From NCBI GenBank assembly GCA_947497585.1, contig CANMHG010000007.1:1-64000 (forward strand): 64,000 nucleotides of DNA, given 5' to 3'. The stretch is from an uncultured Bacillaceae bacterium. Lineage in GTDB: Bacteria > Bacillota > Bacilli > Bacillales > Bacillaceae_L. Below, piece by piece: positions 11,750 through 22,336 of this stretch; position 1 is the stretch's first letter; every line of letters starts with the position of its first letter. The position numbers were made by a program, and so were the translations under genes. A model generated the notes under the pieces. It was not told the origin of the DNA. It searched no databases and saw only the letters and a list, made by a program, of their open reading frames with translations.

Positions 11750-11777
11750 GCCACTGAATCGTCAGTGGTCTTTTTTT
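11750..11777 (+). terminator. Terminator after rpmH
   Basis: CCACTGA (11751-11757) and TCAGTGG (11762-11768) form a stem followed by seven T. It begins at the rpmH stop codon and probably reduces read-through into rnpA. Confidence 0.85.
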
Positions 11778-11910
11778 CTAAGGTGAAATTCTTATGTTTA
11801 AAGTAAAATGCTTTATGCGAATACTGGTAGTGGAGGTTTGCGAATAAATTACCAGTCTGTAAAGTGAAGGTTTAAATAAAGATGATCCTTATGAATGCAG
11901 GAGTGTTACG

Positions 11911-12258
11911 ATGAAAAAAGAATATCGAATAAAAGATAATAAAGATTTCCAAACTGTATTCCAAAAAGGAATATCTACAGCGAATCGTCAGTTTGTTGTT
12001 TATGTCCTAGAAAAAGAGCAGACACATTTTCGGATTGGGTTATCTGTTAGTAAAAAGATAGGAAATGCAGTTACACGAAATCGTATAAAACGATTGATAA
12101 GGCAGTTTTTCCTTGAGCATCAAGAACATCTTGATCAAAACAAGGACTACATCATTATTGCCAGAAAACCTACATCTGAAATGGATTATTATGAAGTAAC
12201 CAATAGCTTAAGACATGTTATGAAACTGGCTAAGGTATTGAAAATGAAATATAAGTGA
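11911..12258 (+). CDS. rnpA: Ribonuclease P protein component
   Basis: A 115-residue basic protein that binds RNase P RNA and helps recognise pre-tRNA 5' leaders. It starts [20 protein letters not shown] and has the family's RNR signature ([15 protein letters not shown], about residues 53-67). The length is normal. It lies between rpmH and yidC, and read-through from the rpmH promoter is likely. Confidence 0.97.
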   Translation: MKKEYRIKDNKDFQTVFQKGISTANRQFVVYVLEKEQTHFRIGLSVSKKIGNAVTRNRIKRLIRQFFLEHQEHLDQNKDYIIIARKPTSEMDYYEVTNSLRHVMKLAKVLKMKYK

Positions 12259-12365
12259 TAAATTTTTGGTATTCAAAGAAATTTTGGGTGAAAAGTGATA
12301 AAATACATAGAGGCTTCTTATCTGTAATTATCTTTGGAATCTACTACTTTTAGGAGGAAATTCGG

Positions 12366-13142
12366 TTGAAAAAGCGAATATTACTTTTTAGTACATTAAT
12401 TGCTCTTTTATTACTGTTAACTGGTTGTACAGAAATCAATGAGCCAATTACTGAAGAAAGTGAAGGGTTTTGGAATTCGTATATCGTATATCCACTTTCA
12501 TGGCTTATTACATATTTTGCTGAGTTAACTAACGAGAACTATGGACTAGCCATTATTATTGTTACTTTGATTATTCGTTTTGCGATCTTACCATTAATGA
12601 TTAAGCAAACGAAGAGCTCTAAAGCGATGCAAGCCATTCAACCAGAGCTAATGGAACTTCGAAATAAATACAGTTCCAAAGATCAAAAAACACAACAAAA
12701 GCTACAACAGGAAACAATGGCGCTTTTCCAAAAGCATGGAGTTAATCCATTAGCAGGCTGTATGCCATTATTAATTCAAATGCCGATCTTAATTGGATTT
12801 TACCACGCTATCATGAGAACTGAGGAAATATCAACTCATAACTTTTTATGGTTTGATCTTGGTGAAGCCGATCCATACTTTATCTTACCGTTGGTAGCAG
12901 GTGCTACAACTTTTATTCAACAGAAGATGATGATGGCAGGAACTGAGAACTTAAATCCTCAAATGGCAATGATGCTTTGGATTATGCCAATCATGATTAT
13001 TATCTTTGCAATAACATTCCCGGCTGCACTTTCTTTATACTGGGTAGTTGGTAACTTATTTATGATTGTACAAACTTACTTTATTAAAGGTCCAGAGCTA
13101 AAAGCAGCTGCTGGAAAACCTGCGGGAGGAGCAAAAAAGTGA
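12366..13142 (+). CDS. yidC: Membrane protein insertase YidC/SpoIIIJ (lipoprotein form)
   Basis: A 258-residue Oxa1/YidC insertase. A lipoprotein signal peptide ends in LLLTGC with Cys21 as the lipidation site. The conserved membrane core follows, with the hydrophilic-groove arginine in [14 protein letters not shown] and about five transmembrane helices. The short C-terminal tail is typical of Gram-positive forms. In Bacillus this paralogue, SpoIIIJ, inserts membrane proteins and is needed for sigma-G activity in the forespore. The start is TTG at 12366 after TAGGAGGAAATTC. The stop overlaps the jag start (GTGA), implying coupled translation. Confidence 0.96.
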   Translation: MKKRILLFSTLIALLLLLTGCTEINEPITEESEGFWNSYIVYPLSWLITYFAELTNENYGLAIIIVTLIIRFAILPLMIKQTKSSKAMQAIQPELMELRNKYSSKDQKTQQKLQQETMALFQKHGVNPLAGCMPLLIQMPILIGFYHAIMRTEEISTHNFLWFDLGEADPYFILPLVAGATTFIQQKMMMAGTENLNPQMAMMLWIMPIMIIIFAITFPAALSLYWVVGNLFMIVQTYFIKGPELKAAAGKPAGGAKK

Positions 13143-13759
13143 ACCAGATAACTGCTACAGGCCAAACAGTCGATGAAGCAGTAGAATCAGCTTTAGCTCA
13201 ATTACAAACAACAAAAGACCGCACAGAAATTACAATTATTGATGAAGGTAAAAAAGGGATTTTCGGAATCTTCGGCACAAAACCAGCTATTGTTAAAGTA
13301 ACAATGAAGTTGGATCCGGTTGAAGAATCGAAAAAGTTCTTACAGCAAGTAATAGCAAATATGGGAGTTTCAGCACAAATCGAAGTAACTGTTCAAGGAA
13401 AAAATGTTGAGTTTAACGTTACTGGAGAAAAGATAGCCATTTTAATTGGTAAACGTGGCCAAACTTTAAATTCTCTTCAATATCTAACTCAATTAGTAGC
13501 AAACCGTTTCTCAGAACAGTTCATTAACATCATTGTTGATGCTGAAAATTACCGAAGACGACGCCAGGATACATTAATACAGCTAGCAGAAAGACTTGCA
13601 GATAAAGCTGTTCGAACCGGACAAGATGTTGCGTTAGAACCAATGCCTTCATATGAGCGAAAAGTGATTCATACAGCTCTAGTAACAAACAAAAAGGTCA
13701 AAACATTTTCAAGTGGTACTGATCCAAATCGTCATCTAGTAATTACACCAAATAAGTAA
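13139..13759 (+). CDS. jag: RNA-binding protein Jag (KhpB/EloR family)
   Basis: A 206-residue protein with the three Jag domains in order: an N-terminal Jag_N domain ([20 protein letters not shown]), a KH domain with the [14 protein letters not shown] loop (about 103-116) and a C-terminal R3H domain ([13 protein letters not shown]). It acts with KhpA in RNA binding linked to cell elongation and division in Gram-positives. The GTG start overlaps the yidC stop by four bases. Confidence 0.95.
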   Translation: MNQITATGQTVDEAVESALAQLQTTKDRTEITIIDEGKKGIFGIFGTKPAIVKVTMKLDPVEESKKFLQQVIANMGVSAQIEVTVQGKNVEFNVTGEKIAILIGKRGQTLNSLQYLTQLVANRFSEQFINIIVDAENYRRRRQDTLIQLAERLADKAVRTGQDVALEPMPSYERKVIHTALVTNKKVKTFSSGTDPNRHLVITPNK

Positions 13760-13764
13760 ATGTT

Positions 13765-13802
13765 AAATACCCTTAGGAGATTAATCCTAAGGGTATTTTT
13801 TT
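13765..13802 (+). terminator. Terminator after jag
   Basis: AAATACCCTTAGGA (13765-13778) and its exact complement (13785-13798) form a 14-bp stem ending in a run of T. Confidence 0.9.
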
Positions 13803-13898
13803 AAGGTTTTTTACCTGCTAAGGCATAGGTGAATTTAAAATACCGCCAATCATCGATATAATCCAACAATCTTTTTCTAAAACCAGCCTTCTATATTG

Positions 13899-14012
13899 TT
13901 ATTCACATGTGGATAAGTTAAAATTATACTGATACTCAAAAAATGGTACGGACTCGTTATCTATGTGGATAAATAGGGAATAATATAAATTGTTTGAGTG
14001 GATAGTGGATAA
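13899..14012. promoter_or_regulatory. DnaA-box cluster upstream of mnmE
   Basis: Two perfect TGTGGATAA boxes (13908-13916, 13965-13973), one TTATTCACA (13899-13907) forming the near-palindrome TTATTCACATGTGGATAA with the first, and AGTGGATAA (14004-14012). Four boxes in 114 bases, outside the classical origin and directly ahead of mnmE, suggest binding of DnaA either for gene regulation or for titration near oriC. Confidence 0.75.
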
Positions 14013-14056
14013 GTAAAAATAGAACAACTGTGAAAGTGGCAAAAAGAGGTGAAGTC

Positions 14057-15442
14057 ATGGAATTTGATACGATTGCCGCAATTTCAACTCCGATGGGAGA
14101 GGGAGCAATTGCTATCGTCCGATTAAGTGGTGAGGAAGCAATTGCAATTGCCGATACAATTTTTAAAGCAAAATCGAGGAAGAAATTGAGTGAGGTAGAG
14201 ACACATACAATTCACTATGGAAATATTGTAGACCCAGACAAGGATCAGGTAGTAGAGGAAGTCATGGTATCTTTAATGAGAGGACCAAGGACATTTACGA
14301 GAGAAGATGTTGTTGAAATAAATTGTCATGGTGGACTTGTTTCTGTAAATAGATTGTTACAGCTTGTACTAACTCAAGGTGCAAGGTTAGCAGAGCCGGG
14401 TGAATTTACAAAACGAGCTTTTTTAAATGGAAGAATTGATTTATCTCAGGCTGAAGCCGTAATGGACTTAATACGAGCTAAAACAGACCGTGCTATGAAT
14501 GTAGCCATTGACCAAATGGAAGGGCGTTTATCCAAGCTTATTCAAAGGTTAAGACAAGAGCTACTTGAAACTCTAGCTCATATTGAAGTAAATATAGATT
14601 ATCCTGAATATGATGATGTTGAGGAAATGACACATTCTGTTTTAATTGAAAAAGCTTCGAAAGTACGTAATGAAATAGAAATTCTACTGCGGACTTCTAA
14701 TCAAGGTAAAATCTTGCGTGAGGGACTTTCTACTGTTATCATCGGTAGGCCGAATGTAGGTAAATCTTCATTATTAAATAGTCTTGTTCATGAAAATAAG
14801 GCTATTGTAACAGACATACCGGGAACAACACGTGACGTGATTGAAGAGTATGTAAATGTTAGAGGAGTTCCACTTAGACTTGTTGATACAGCTGGTATAC
14901 GTGAAACTGAAGATATTGTTGAACGTATTGGGGTAGAACGTTCTAGAGAGGTACTAAAAAAGGCCGATTTAATCCTTTTAGTACTTAATTATAATGAAGC
15001 TTTAACAGAGGAAGATGAAAAATTATTTGAAGCTGTTAAAGGGATGGACACGATTGTCATAATTAATAAAACTGACCTTCCTCAAAAAATTGATTTACAT
15101 AGAGTTAAGGAGATTACGTCAAGTCAACATTTAGTGACAACGTCTCTCTTAGAAGAAGAAGGTATTGATACATTAGAAGAAGCAATTTCTTCTATGTTTT
15201 TTGCAGGAAATATTGAATCTAGCGATTTAACATATGTATCTAATTCCCGTCATATAGCACTTTTACACCAAGCAAAAAAGACGATTGAAGATGCAATTTC
15301 AGGAATTGAGATGAATGTTCCAGTTGATATGGTGCAAATTGATCTGACTAGAACGTGGGAGATTCTTGGAGAAATAATTGGTGATGCTGTACATGAAAAT
15401 CTAATCAATCAGTTATTCTCTCAATTTTGTCTCGGTAAGTAA
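14057..15442 (+). CDS. mnmE: tRNA modification GTPase MnmE (TrmE)
   Basis: A 461-residue GTPase that with MnmG installs the cmnm5 group on wobble U34 of certain tRNAs. It has the N-terminal tetrahydrofolate-binding domain, a helical domain, and an inserted G domain with [23 protein letters not shown] and NKTD. It ends FCLGK with the conserved Cys. The open frame reaches a GTG at 14030, but homologues begin (M)[14 protein letters not shown] and AGAGGTG precedes the ATG at 14057, so I choose 14057. MnmG follows 38 bases downstream. Confidence 0.97.
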   Translation: MEFDTIAAISTPMGEGAIAIVRLSGEEAIAIADTIFKAKSRKKLSEVETHTIHYGNIVDPDKDQVVEEVMVSLMRGPRTFTREDVVEINCHGGLVSVNRLLQLVLTQGARLAEPGEFTKRAFLNGRIDLSQAEAVMDLIRAKTDRAMNVAIDQMEGRLSKLIQRLRQELLETLAHIEVNIDYPEYDDVEEMTHSVLIEKASKVRNEIEILLRTSNQGKILREGLSTVIIGRPNVGKSSLLNSLVHENKAIVTDIPGTTRDVIEEYVNVRGVPLRLVDTAGIRETEDIVERIGVERSREVLKKADLILLVLNYNEALTEEDEKLFEAVKGMDTIVIINKTDLPQKIDLHRVKEITSSQHLVTTSLLEEEGIDTLEEAISSMFFAGNIESSDLTYVSNSRHIALLHQAKKTIEDAISGIEMNVPVDMVQIDLTRTWEILGEIIGDAVHENLINQLFSQFCLGK

Positions 15443-15480
15443 CTTAATTATAAAGCCGAAAGTAAAGGAGGTACCATTAG

Positions 15481-17373
15481 ATGGGATATAAAGCCGGTTC
15501 ATATGATGTCATTATCATTGGTGCAGGGCATGCAGGCTGTGAAGCTGGCTTAGCTGCTGCACGTGTTGGTGCGAAAACCTTAATGGTTACCATAAACCTA
15601 GATATGGTTGCATTTATGCCATGTAACCCTTCAGTGGGTGGGCCAGCTAAAGGAATCGTTGTTCGTGAGATCGACGCATTGGGTGGTGAAATGGCAAGAA
15701 ATATAGATAAAACTCACATTCAGATGAGAATGCTTAATACTGGTAAAGGCCCTGCTGTACGTGCTTTAAGGGCACAAGCGGATAAGTTTGATTACCAACA
15801 TGAAATGAAAAAAACGTTAGAAAATGAAAAAAATCTAACACTTGTCCAAGGAATGGTTGAGAGACTTATTGTTGAGGATGGTGTCTGTAGAGGGGTTATT
15901 ACCCAAACAGGTGCAGAATATGAAGCAAAAGCTGTTGTTATTACAACAGGTACATTTTTAAGAGGCGAGATTATAATCGGTGATCTTAAATATTCAAGTG
16001 GCCCAAATAATCAACAACCTTCTATTTCTTTATCAAAGCATTTAGAAGAACTAGGCTTTGATTTAGTTCGATTCAAAACAGGAACACCACCAAGAGTAAG
16101 TAGTCTCTCTATTGATTACAGTAAAACGGAAATACAACCTGGAGACGATATTCCTCGTGCTTTTTCCTATGAGACAACAAAATACATTACTGACCAATTA
16201 CCTTGTTGGTTAACTTATACTAGCCTTGAAACACATCAATTAATTGATGATAATTTACATCGTTCGCCAATGTACTCTGGGATGATCAAGGGAACGGGTC
16301 CTAGATATTGCCCATCCATAGAGGATAAAGTAGTTCGTTTTAATGATAAACCGCGTCATCAAATCTTCTTAGAGCCTGAAGGTAGAAATACACAGGAAGT
16401 ATATGTTCAAGGACTTTCAACAAGTTTACCTGAGGATGTTCAACAACAAATGTTAAAAACTATCCCAGGATTAGAAAATGTACAAATGATGAGAGCGGGA
16501 TATGCTATCGAATATGATTCAATTGTCCCGACACAACTTTGGCCAACACTTGAAACGAAACGAATCAAGAATTTGTACACAGCAGGTCAAATAAATGGAA
16601 CATCCGGTTATGAAGAGGCCGCTGGCCAAGGAATTATGGCGGGGATTAATGCTGGTAGACGTTCATTAGATAAAGAAGAGTTAATCTTAAATAGATCTGA
16701 TGCATATATCGGAGTACTCATTGATGATCTTGTCACTAAAGGTACTAATGAACCTTACAGACTTTTAACCTCACGTGCAGAGTATCGTTTACTTTTAAGA
16801 CATGATAATGCTGATCTGCGCTTAACAGATAAAGGCTTTGAACTGGGACTTATTAGTGAAGAACGATACAAAACCTTTGAAGAAAAAAAAGCTGCAATTG
16901 AACAAGAAAAAGAACGTTTACAATCAATTATTATTAAACCAACACAAGAAGTCCAAGAGATTATCCGTTCTGTTGGCGGAAGTGAGTTAAAAGATGGTAT
17001 TCGTGCAGCTGATTTACTAAAGCGGCCGGAAATGACATATGCTCATATACATCAAATGGTTCCAGCAGATAATGAGATTAACCCCGATGTGTCCGAACAG
17101 GTAGAAATACAGGTTAAATATGAAGGTTATATTGAAAAATCCTTGCAACAGGTAGAGCGTCATAAAAAGATGGAAGATAAGAAAATCCCAGAGAATATTG
17201 ACTATGATGCAATTTCTAGCTTAGCAAATGAGGCCAGACAAAAATTAAAAGAAGTTAGGCCACTTTCTGTAGGTCAGGCTTCCAGAATTTCGGGAGTTAA
17301 TCCAGCAGATGTTTCGATCCTCTTAATTTACTTAGAGCAAGGAAGAATTGCTAGGGTGTCAAATGACCAGTAG
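15481..17373 (+). CDS. mnmG: tRNA uridine 5-carboxymethylaminomethyl modification enzyme MnmG (GidA)
   Basis: A 630-residue FAD protein, the partner of MnmE in wobble-uridine modification. The dinucleotide-binding motif [17 protein letters not shown] is near the N terminus, the two MnmG signature blocks ([11 protein letters not shown]-like [11 protein letters not shown], and [17 protein letters not shown]) are intact, and the C-terminal helical domain that contacts MnmE is complete. The ATG follows AAAGGAGGTACC. It is co-oriented with mnmE and rsmG with short gaps, forming one operon. Confidence 0.98.
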   Translation: MGYKAGSYDVIIIGAGHAGCEAGLAAARVGAKTLMVTINLDMVAFMPCNPSVGGPAKGIVVREIDALGGEMARNIDKTHIQMRMLNTGKGPAVRALRAQADKFDYQHEMKKTLENEKNLTLVQGMVERLIVEDGVCRGVITQTGAEYEAKAVVITTGTFLRGEIIIGDLKYSSGPNNQQPSISLSKHLEELGFDLVRFKTGTPPRVSSLSIDYSKTEIQPGDDIPRAFSYETTKYITDQLPCWLTYTSLETHQLIDDNLHRSPMYSGMIKGTGPRYCPSIEDKVVRFNDKPRHQIFLEPEGRNTQEVYVQGLSTSLPEDVQQQMLKTIPGLENVQMMRAGYAIEYDSIVPTQLWPTLETKRIKNLYTAGQINGTSGYEEAAGQGIMAGINAGRRSLDKEELILNRSDAYIGVLIDDLVTKGTNEPYRLLTSRAEYRLLLRHDNADLRLTDKGFELGLISEERYKTFEEKKAAIEQEKERLQSIIIKPTQEVQEIIRSVGGSELKDGIRAADLLKRPEMTYAHIHQMVPADNEINPDVSEQVEIQVKYEGYIEKSLQQVERHKKMEDKKIPENIDYDAISSLANEARQKLKEVRPLSVGQASRISGVNPADVSILLIYLEQGRIARVSNDQ

Positions 17374-17397
17374 GTTATGTGGCGAAAGGATGAACAC

Positions 17398-18114
17398 ATG
17401 AATATCAATACATTTGTTGAAATGTTAGCTGAGAAAGGGATTACCCTTTCTCAGCACCAACTTGATCAGTTTGAAAAATATTATGAACTGCTTGTTGAAT
17501 GGAATGAAAAGATTAATTTAACAGCAATTACTGAAAAGCCTGAGGTTTATCTGAAACATTTTTATGATTCTATTACTTCTGCCTTTCACTTTGACTTCAC
17601 AAAGGTAGAAACAGTTTGTGATGTAGGAGCGGGTGCTGGATTTCCGAGTATTCCATTAAAAATTTGTTTTCCACATCTCAAAGTTTCAATTGTAGATTCT
17701 TTGCAAAAAAGAATTACGTTCTTAAATCTTCTAGCAAAGGAACTAAACCTTGATTCTGTATCGTTTTATCATGATCGAGCTGAGACATTTGGCCAAAGAT
17801 CTGATATTAGAGAGTCTTACGATATCGTTATGGCTAGGGCAGTTGCTAGGTTATCGGTACTTAGTGAACTTTGCTTACCATTAGTCAAAGTAAATGGGAC
17901 TTTTATTGCAATGAAGGCAAGTGCAGCACAAGATGAACTAGAAGATAGCAAAAAAGCAATAGCTGTCTTAGGTGGACAAGTTTCGGAGTTAAAACACTTC
18001 TTATTGCCCATCGAAAACAGCGAAAGAAATATTGTACTTATTAACAAAGTTAAAACAACTCCAAAGAAGTACCCTAGAAAACCAGGAACACCTAATCGAA
18101 CACCAATAATATAG
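17398..18114 (+). CDS. rsmG: 16S rRNA (guanine-N7) methyltransferase RsmG (GidB)
   Basis: A 238-residue SAM-dependent enzyme that methylates G527 of 16S rRNA; loss gives low-level streptomycin resistance in many bacteria. The SAM-binding motif is [19 protein letters not shown] (residues ~72-90) and the protein ends with the family's [16 protein letters not shown] tail. The frame is open from 17377, but the ATG at 17398 follows GAAAGGATGA and matches the B. subtilis N terminus (MNI-EF), so I prefer it. Confidence 0.97.
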   Translation: MNINTFVEMLAEKGITLSQHQLDQFEKYYELLVEWNEKINLTAITEKPEVYLKHFYDSITSAFHFDFTKVETVCDVGAGAGFPSIPLKICFPHLKVSIVDSLQKRITFLNLLAKELNLDSVSFYHDRAETFGQRSDIRESYDIVMARAVARLSVLSELCLPLVKVNGTFIAMKASAAQDELEDSKKAIAVLGGQVSELKHFLLPIENSERNIVLINKVKTTPKKYPRKPGTPNRTPII

Positions 18115-18304
18115 AAATGCGTAGGATGACCGTTCAGCGGCGTATGGGCTGAACTGCTCCGTATGAGATAAAGGAAACACGAAGAGCGAAAGCGATTCGA
18201 TGTTGACTTATCGTAAGGAGGAGAAGTGAAGATCACTAGACGCTGGTCATCCGGAGCTGGACAACTAGAAATGCGTAGGGTGACCGTTCAGCGGCGTATG
18301 GGCT
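18113..18304. repeat. Intergenic repeat of a second type, one unit plus a partial second copy
   Basis: The block AGAAATGCGTAGG-A/G-TGACCGTTCAGCGGCGTATGGGCT appears twice, at 18113-18150 and 18267-18304, 154 bases apart. Between them lies a GC-rich segment with GAAGAGCGAAAGCGATTCG and TCGTAAGGAGGAG blocks. The first unit seems complete and the second is only its start. It is non-coding and differs from the other hairpin repeats in the window. From memory such blocks recur in Bacillaceae intergenic regions, but I cannot name the family. Confidence 0.75.
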
Positions 18305-18334
18305 TAGTTACTCCAACTGAGATAATGTAACAAG

Positions 18335-18376
18335 AAGAGAAAAACTAGACTAGGCAATAACTAGTTTTTCTCTTAC
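18335..18376 (+). terminator. Terminator after the rsmG region
   Basis: A 14-bp perfect inverted repeat, AAGAGAAAAACTAG at 18335-18348 and its complement at 18361-18374. It closes the mnmE-mnmG-rsmG transcript after the repeats. The T content lies within the descending arm rather than in a separate tract. Confidence 0.7.
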
Positions 18377-18393
18377 CTTAAATCTGGTATAAT

Positions 18394-18409
18394 GTTTCAC
18401 GTGGAACAA
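18394..18409. other. parS centromere site 1
   Basis: The 16-mer TGTTTCACGTGGAACA reads TGTTCCACGTGAAACA on the minus strand, the published B. subtilis parS consensus without mismatch. It is the Spo0J (ParB) loading site and lies just upstream of noc. Confidence 0.95.
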
Positions 18410-18549
18410 TTCTAGTAAACTATTATTATTTAGTGACAATAGTAATAAATCTACCAAACTTTTATTTTATATTTTAAGCCAAATGTAGCAGGAAAGAATC
18501 GATTAATAGAGAATTCTTATAGAGGAGTTTCAAAAGGTGGTGTAGGCTC

Positions 18550-19440
18550 ATGAAGAATACTTTTTCACGCTTCTTTAGTCTTAGTGAAAAAGAAATAGCA
18601 AAAGAAATAGAAGTAGAAAAAGACACTGAAACTGTTGTTTCTGTTTCTGAAGAAAAACAGCAAACAAATGAAGAAGTAAAACAAATACCTGTTCAAAACA
18701 TTGTGCCCAATAGATTTCAGCCACGTACAGTTTTTAATGAGGATAAAATTTCTGAGCTTGCTTTAACAATTCGAACACATGGTGTCATACAGCCGATAGT
18801 TGTCAGAGAATATTCTGATGATAAATTTGAAATCATTGCTGGTGAGAGACGTTGGAGGGCAGTGCAATCATTAAATTGGGAAACCATTCCTGCAATTGTA
18901 AAAGAATTTAATGATAAAGAGACAGCATCTGTTGCTTTAATTGAAAACTTACAACGTGAAGAATTATCTGCTATTGAAGAAGCTGTTGCTTACTCTAAAC
19001 TATTAGAACTACACAATTTAACTCAAGAAGCACTAGCACAAAGACTAGGCAAAGGACAATCAACTGTTGCCAATAAGTTAAGGTTGTTAAAGCTTCCGGA
19101 TGATGTGCAGAATGCATTAATGGAAAAGAGCTTAACTGAACGTCATGCCCGTGCTTTAATTCCATTAAAGGATCCTGAAAAACAGGTTCAATTAATGAAA
19201 GAAATTATTGAAAGACAATTAAATGTTAAACAAACAGAAGACCGTGTTGTCAAAATGCTTGAGCAGACAAAAAAGAAGCCACAACCAAAACGAAAAGCAT
19301 TTAGTAGAGATACGAGAATTGCTATGAATACAATTAGACAATCGTTAACAATGGTTAACGAGAGTGGTGTCTCAATTGATTCTGAAGAAGAAGAATTTGA
19401 GGACTATTATCAGTTTACTATTAAAATACCTAAAAAATAG
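18550..19440 (+). CDS. noc: Nucleoid occlusion protein Noc
   Basis: A 296-residue ParB-family CTPase that binds its own chromosomal sites, spreads, and blocks division-ring assembly over the nucleoid. The N-terminal amphipathic helix for membrane attachment ([11 protein letters not shown]) is present, followed by the ParB domain with GERRWRA and [14 protein letters not shown] and an HTH ([19 protein letters not shown]). It differs from Spo0J by the N-terminal helix and acidic insert. The ATG at 18550 follows AAAGGTGG. It lies in the conserved order rsmG-noc-soj-spo0J. Confidence 0.95.
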   Translation: MKNTFSRFFSLSEKEIAKEIEVEKDTETVVSVSEEKQQTNEEVKQIPVQNIVPNRFQPRTVFNEDKISELALTIRTHGVIQPIVVREYSDDKFEIIAGERRWRAVQSLNWETIPAIVKEFNDKETASVALIENLQREELSAIEEAVAYSKLLELHNLTQEALAQRLGKGQSTVANKLRLLKLPDDVQNALMEKSLTERHARALIPLKDPEKQVQLMKEIIERQLNVKQTEDRVVKMLEQTKKKPQPKRKAFSRDTRIAMNTIRQSLTMVNESGVSIDSEEEEFEDYYQFTIKIPKK

Positions 19441-19533
19441 ATATCCTCATCTTATGATGGGGTTTTTTGTTTTTATTAGAGCTACTTTCAAAAATATATG
19501 TTGTATTATACTTTGCATATGGGCGTTCCTTTA

Positions 19534-19641
19534 CGCTGCAGACACTTGCTTTCCGCGGGGAGGAAGTCGAGCCTCCTCGCCGTTCCGTCTGCGGGGTTTC
19601 GACCTTTCCTCACTTCCCGCAGGAGTCAAGTGTCTTTCGCT
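19534..19641. repeat. Bacillaceae intergenic hairpin repeat, copy 2 (inverted orientation)
   Basis: Same family as the repeat at 11278 but in opposite orientation. It contains TTTCCGCGGGGAGGAAG, GAGCCTCCTCG and CCCGCAGGAGTCAAG. The terminal stem is GACACTTG (19541-19548) paired with CAAGTGTC (19627-19634). It lies between noc and soj in a 452-base gap; I see no gene in the rest of the gap. Confidence 0.85.
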
Positions 19642-19754
19642 TCAATCCACTATCAATCATACTAACTCAATACCTTGAATTTTTTGTATTAAATCTTTAA
19701 TTCACTCAAAAACTATCACCCTTATATGAATTTCAGTACTAATTTAATCAGAAT

Positions 19755-19770
19755 TGTTTCACGTGGAACA
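19755..19770. other. parS centromere site 2
   Basis: TGTTTCACGTGGAACA, identical to the site at 18394 (consensus parS on the minus strand), about 120 bases upstream of soj. Confidence 0.95.
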
Positions 19771-19892
19771 TTGAATCTAGTAAATAGTTCTTATTCTAGT
19801 AATTTTTTTTTGAAAAAAACATCAAAGTGTACTTTTTCGTGATAAAATAGTGAAAGTGTAGAAAAGATTGTTGACTGAAAGTAGGTGAAGTC

Positions 19893-20654
19893 GTGGGGAA
19901 GATTATCGCGATTGCAAACCAAAAGGGTGGAGTTGGGAAAACAACTACATCTGTTAATTTAAGTGCATGTTTAGCATATATCGGTAAAAAGGTATTACTT
20001 GTTGATATTGATCCACAAGGTAATGCAACAAGTGGAACCGGTATTGAAAAAGCAGAGGTCGATCAGTGTATTTATGACGTTTTAGTTGATGATGTGAATG
20101 CAAATGATGTAATTAAGCCAACAGTTGTTGAAAATTTATATATGATTCCTGCAACAATACAATTAGCAGGGGCCGAGATTGAATTAGTTCCTACAATTTC
20201 CAGGGAAGTACGACTGAAAAGGGCTCTTGATGAGGTAAAGGACCAGTATGACTATATTATTATTGATTGTCCTCCATCACTAGGCCTGTTAACCATAAAT
20301 GCATTAACTGCATCTGAAGCTGTCTTGATTCCTGTACAATGTGAATATTACGCACTAGAGGGATTAAGTCAATTACTTAATACAGTTCGATTAGTTCAAA
20401 AACATCTTAATACGAACCTAATGATTGAAGGTGTATTACTTACAATGTTAGATGCTCGTACCAATTTAGGAATTCAAGTTATTGATGAAGTGAAAAAATA
20501 TTTTCAGGATAAAGTTTACAAGACAATTATTCCTAGAAATGTACGTCTAAGTGAAGCGCCGAGCCATGGGGAACCAATTATTATCTACGATCCGAAATCA
20601 AGAGGAGCGGAAGTTTATTTAGATCTTGCAAAGGAAGTGGTTAAGAATGGCTAA
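19893..20654 (+). CDS. soj: Chromosome partitioning ATPase Soj (ParA)
   Basis: A 253-residue Walker-type ATPase that works with Spo0J in origin segregation and also acts on DnaA to control initiation. The deviant Walker A motif is [12 protein letters not shown] (residues 11-22), with [12 protein letters not shown] and [10 protein letters not shown] following. The start is GTG at 19893 after GTAGGTGAAG. Its last codons overlap the spo0J start. Length equals B. subtilis Soj (253). Confidence 0.97.
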   Translation: MGKIIAIANQKGGVGKTTTSVNLSACLAYIGKKVLLVDIDPQGNATSGTGIEKAEVDQCIYDVLVDDVNANDVIKPTVVENLYMIPATIQLAGAEIELVPTISREVRLKRALDEVKDQYDYIIIDCPPSLGLLTINALTASEAVLIPVQCEYYALEGLSQLLNTVRLVQKHLNTNLMIEGVLLTMLDARTNLGIQVIDEVKKYFQDKVYKTIIPRNVRLSEAPSHGEPIIIYDPKSRGAEVYLDLAKEVVKNG

Positions 20655-21501
20655 GGGGTTAGGTAAAGGTATAAACGCATTATTTTCAACAATGGAAGTT
20701 GGTAAAGAAGAAATTGTTCAAGAAGTTAAAATCAAAGATTTGAGGCCAAATCCATATCAACCACGTAAAACATTTAATCCTGAAGCAATCTCTGAGTTAA
20801 AAGAATCCATACTAACTCATGGTATTTTACAACCAATCATTGTAAGAAAAAGCATAAAAGGCTTTGAAATTGTAGCTGGAGAAAGAAGATTTCGCGCAGC
20901 AAAAGAAGCTAAATTTGCTGCAGTTCCTGTTGTAGTAAGGGATTTAAATGAACAACAGATGATGGAAATTGCATTACTTGAGAATTTACAACGTGAGGAC
21001 TTGACTCCTATAGAAGAGGCAATTGCATATCAATCGTTGATTGATCATTTAAAGCTTACTCAAGAACAATTAGCACAGCGTTTAGGGAAAAGTCGTCCTC
21101 ATATTGCAAATCACCTTCGACTTTTGGCTCTACCAAAGCAAATTCAAGATCTTATATCCGATGGACAATTATCAATGGGGCACGGCCGTACATTATTAGG
21201 ACTTAAGAAAAAAGAAAAGTTACAGCCGGTCGTTGAAAAGGTCATAAAAGAGAAGCTAAATGTACGTCAATTAGAACTCTTAGTTACTGAAATTAATGAA
21301 AATGTTTCACGTGAAACATTGAAACCAAAAAAAGAGAAAAATATATTTATTCGAGAGCGTGAAACTTTATTAAGAGAAAGATTTGGTACTTCGGTATCTA
21401 TTAAACAAAACAAGAAAAAAGGTAAAATTGAAATTGAGTTCTTTTCAAATGATGATCTAGAACGTATTCTTGAATTGTTAGATCCTTCTAATGTGTCATA
21501 A
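20647..21501 (+). CDS. spo0J: Chromosome partitioning protein Spo0J (ParB)
   Basis: A 284-residue parS-binding CTPase that loads on parS, slides as a clamp and recruits SMC. The N terminus [13 protein letters not shown] is the Soj-stimulating segment; the CTPase motif is GERRFRAAK; the HTH is [19 protein letters not shown]; the C-terminal dimerisation domain ends [22 protein letters not shown] choose the ATG at 20647, which overlaps the soj stop by eight bases, over the longer frame from 20626 because it matches homologues. A parS site lies inside the gene (21303). Confidence 0.97.
   Translation: MAKGLGKGINALFSTMEVGKEEIVQEVKIKDLRPNPYQPRKTFNPEAISELKESILTHGILQPIIVRKSIKGFEIVAGERRFRAAKEAKFAAVPVVVRDLNEQQMMEIALLENLQREDLTPIEEAIAYQSLIDHLKLTQEQLAQRLGKSRPHIANHLRLLALPKQIQDLISDGQLSMGHGRTLLGLKKKEKLQPVVEKVIKEKLNVRQLELLVTEINENVSRETLKPKKEKNIFIRERETLLRERFGTSVSIKQNKKKGKIEIEFFSNDDLERILELLDPSNVS
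21303..21318. other. parS centromere site 3 (inside spo0J)
   Basis: TGTTTCACGTGAAACA, a perfect 16-bp palindrome. Together with the two preceding bases it encodes NVSRET in Spo0J. B. subtilis also has a parS within spo0J at the corresponding place. Confidence 0.97.
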
Positions 21502-21527
21502 TTTGTTGGATTTAGGAGAATAGTAGG

Positions 21528-22262
21528 ATGGTATTACTAGGAACAATTGTAAATGGATTGTGTATCATTCTTGGTACACTATTAGGTAAACTACTACATC
21601 GTATACCTGAAAAAATGAAAACAACGGTCATGCATGGAATAGGACTAGCTGTTATTATTTTAGGAATTCAAATGGGACTAAAGAGCAATCAGTTTTTAAT
21701 TGTTATATTTAGCCTTGTGATAGGTGCTGTTCTAGGTGAATGGTGGGATTTAGACGGAAAGCTAAATAAGCTTGGACTTTGGATTGAACGAAAAATAGGT
21801 GCTAAAGGTGAAGGTAGTATAGCTAAAGGTTTTGTTACTGCTACTCTAATTTTTGTAATAGGTGCAATGGCTATCATCGGTTCATTAGATAGTGGGCTTA
21901 GACAGGACCATCGTGTACTATATACAAAATCAATAATTGATGGCTTTACTAGCTTAGTTTTAGCAACAACATTAGGTATAGGTGTGCTTTTTTCGGCAGT
22001 ACCTGTGATGATATATCAAGGTTCAATTGCGTTATTTGCAACGCAAATTGAAAAATGGGTTCCTACAGACCTAATGGATGCATTTATTGCTGATATGACT
22101 TCTACCGGTGGTTTAATGATATTAGCTATAGGTTTGAACTTACTAGGAATTACTACTATACGAGTTGCGAATTTACTTCCTGGTATCCTTGTAACAGCAG
22201 GACTTGTAACCTGTGTATATTATTGGAGCAATATGGTCCATTTTGTACAAACGTTTTTATAA
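21528..22262 (+). CDS. DUF554 membrane protein (YdfK/YqgA-like)
   Basis: A 244-residue integral membrane protein of the DUF554 family, with about seven hydrophobic segments and the family motifs GTLLGKLLHRIPE, GAMAIIGSLDSGL and DGFTSLVLATTLGIGV. The function of the family is unknown; a transport role is often assumed. The ATG follows TTAGGAGAATAGTAGG. It starts 26 bases after the spo0J stop, so it is probably the last gene of the soj-spo0J transcript. Confidence 0.85.
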   Translation: MVLLGTIVNGLCIILGTLLGKLLHRIPEKMKTTVMHGIGLAVIILGIQMGLKSNQFLIVIFSLVIGAVLGEWWDLDGKLNKLGLWIERKIGAKGEGSIAKGFVTATLIFVIGAMAIIGSLDSGLRQDHRVLYTKSIIDGFTSLVLATTLGIGVLFSAVPVMIYQGSIALFATQIEKWVPTDLMDAFIADMTSTGGLMILAIGLNLLGITTIRVANLLPGILVTAGLVTCVYYWSNMVHFVQTFL

Positions 22263-22283
22263 AAATGATAAAAAAACACACTC

Positions 22284-22316
22284 AAAAGTCTACCAATAGG
22301 GATAGACTTTTTTTGT
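22284..22316. terminator. Terminator between DUF554 gene and yyaC
   Basis: AAAAGTCTA (22284-22292) and TAGACTTTT (22303-22311) form a stem followed by T. The flanking genes converge, so it may serve both strands. Confidence 0.75.
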
Positions 22317-22336
22317 GTTGCTTTTTTACGCCAAAA

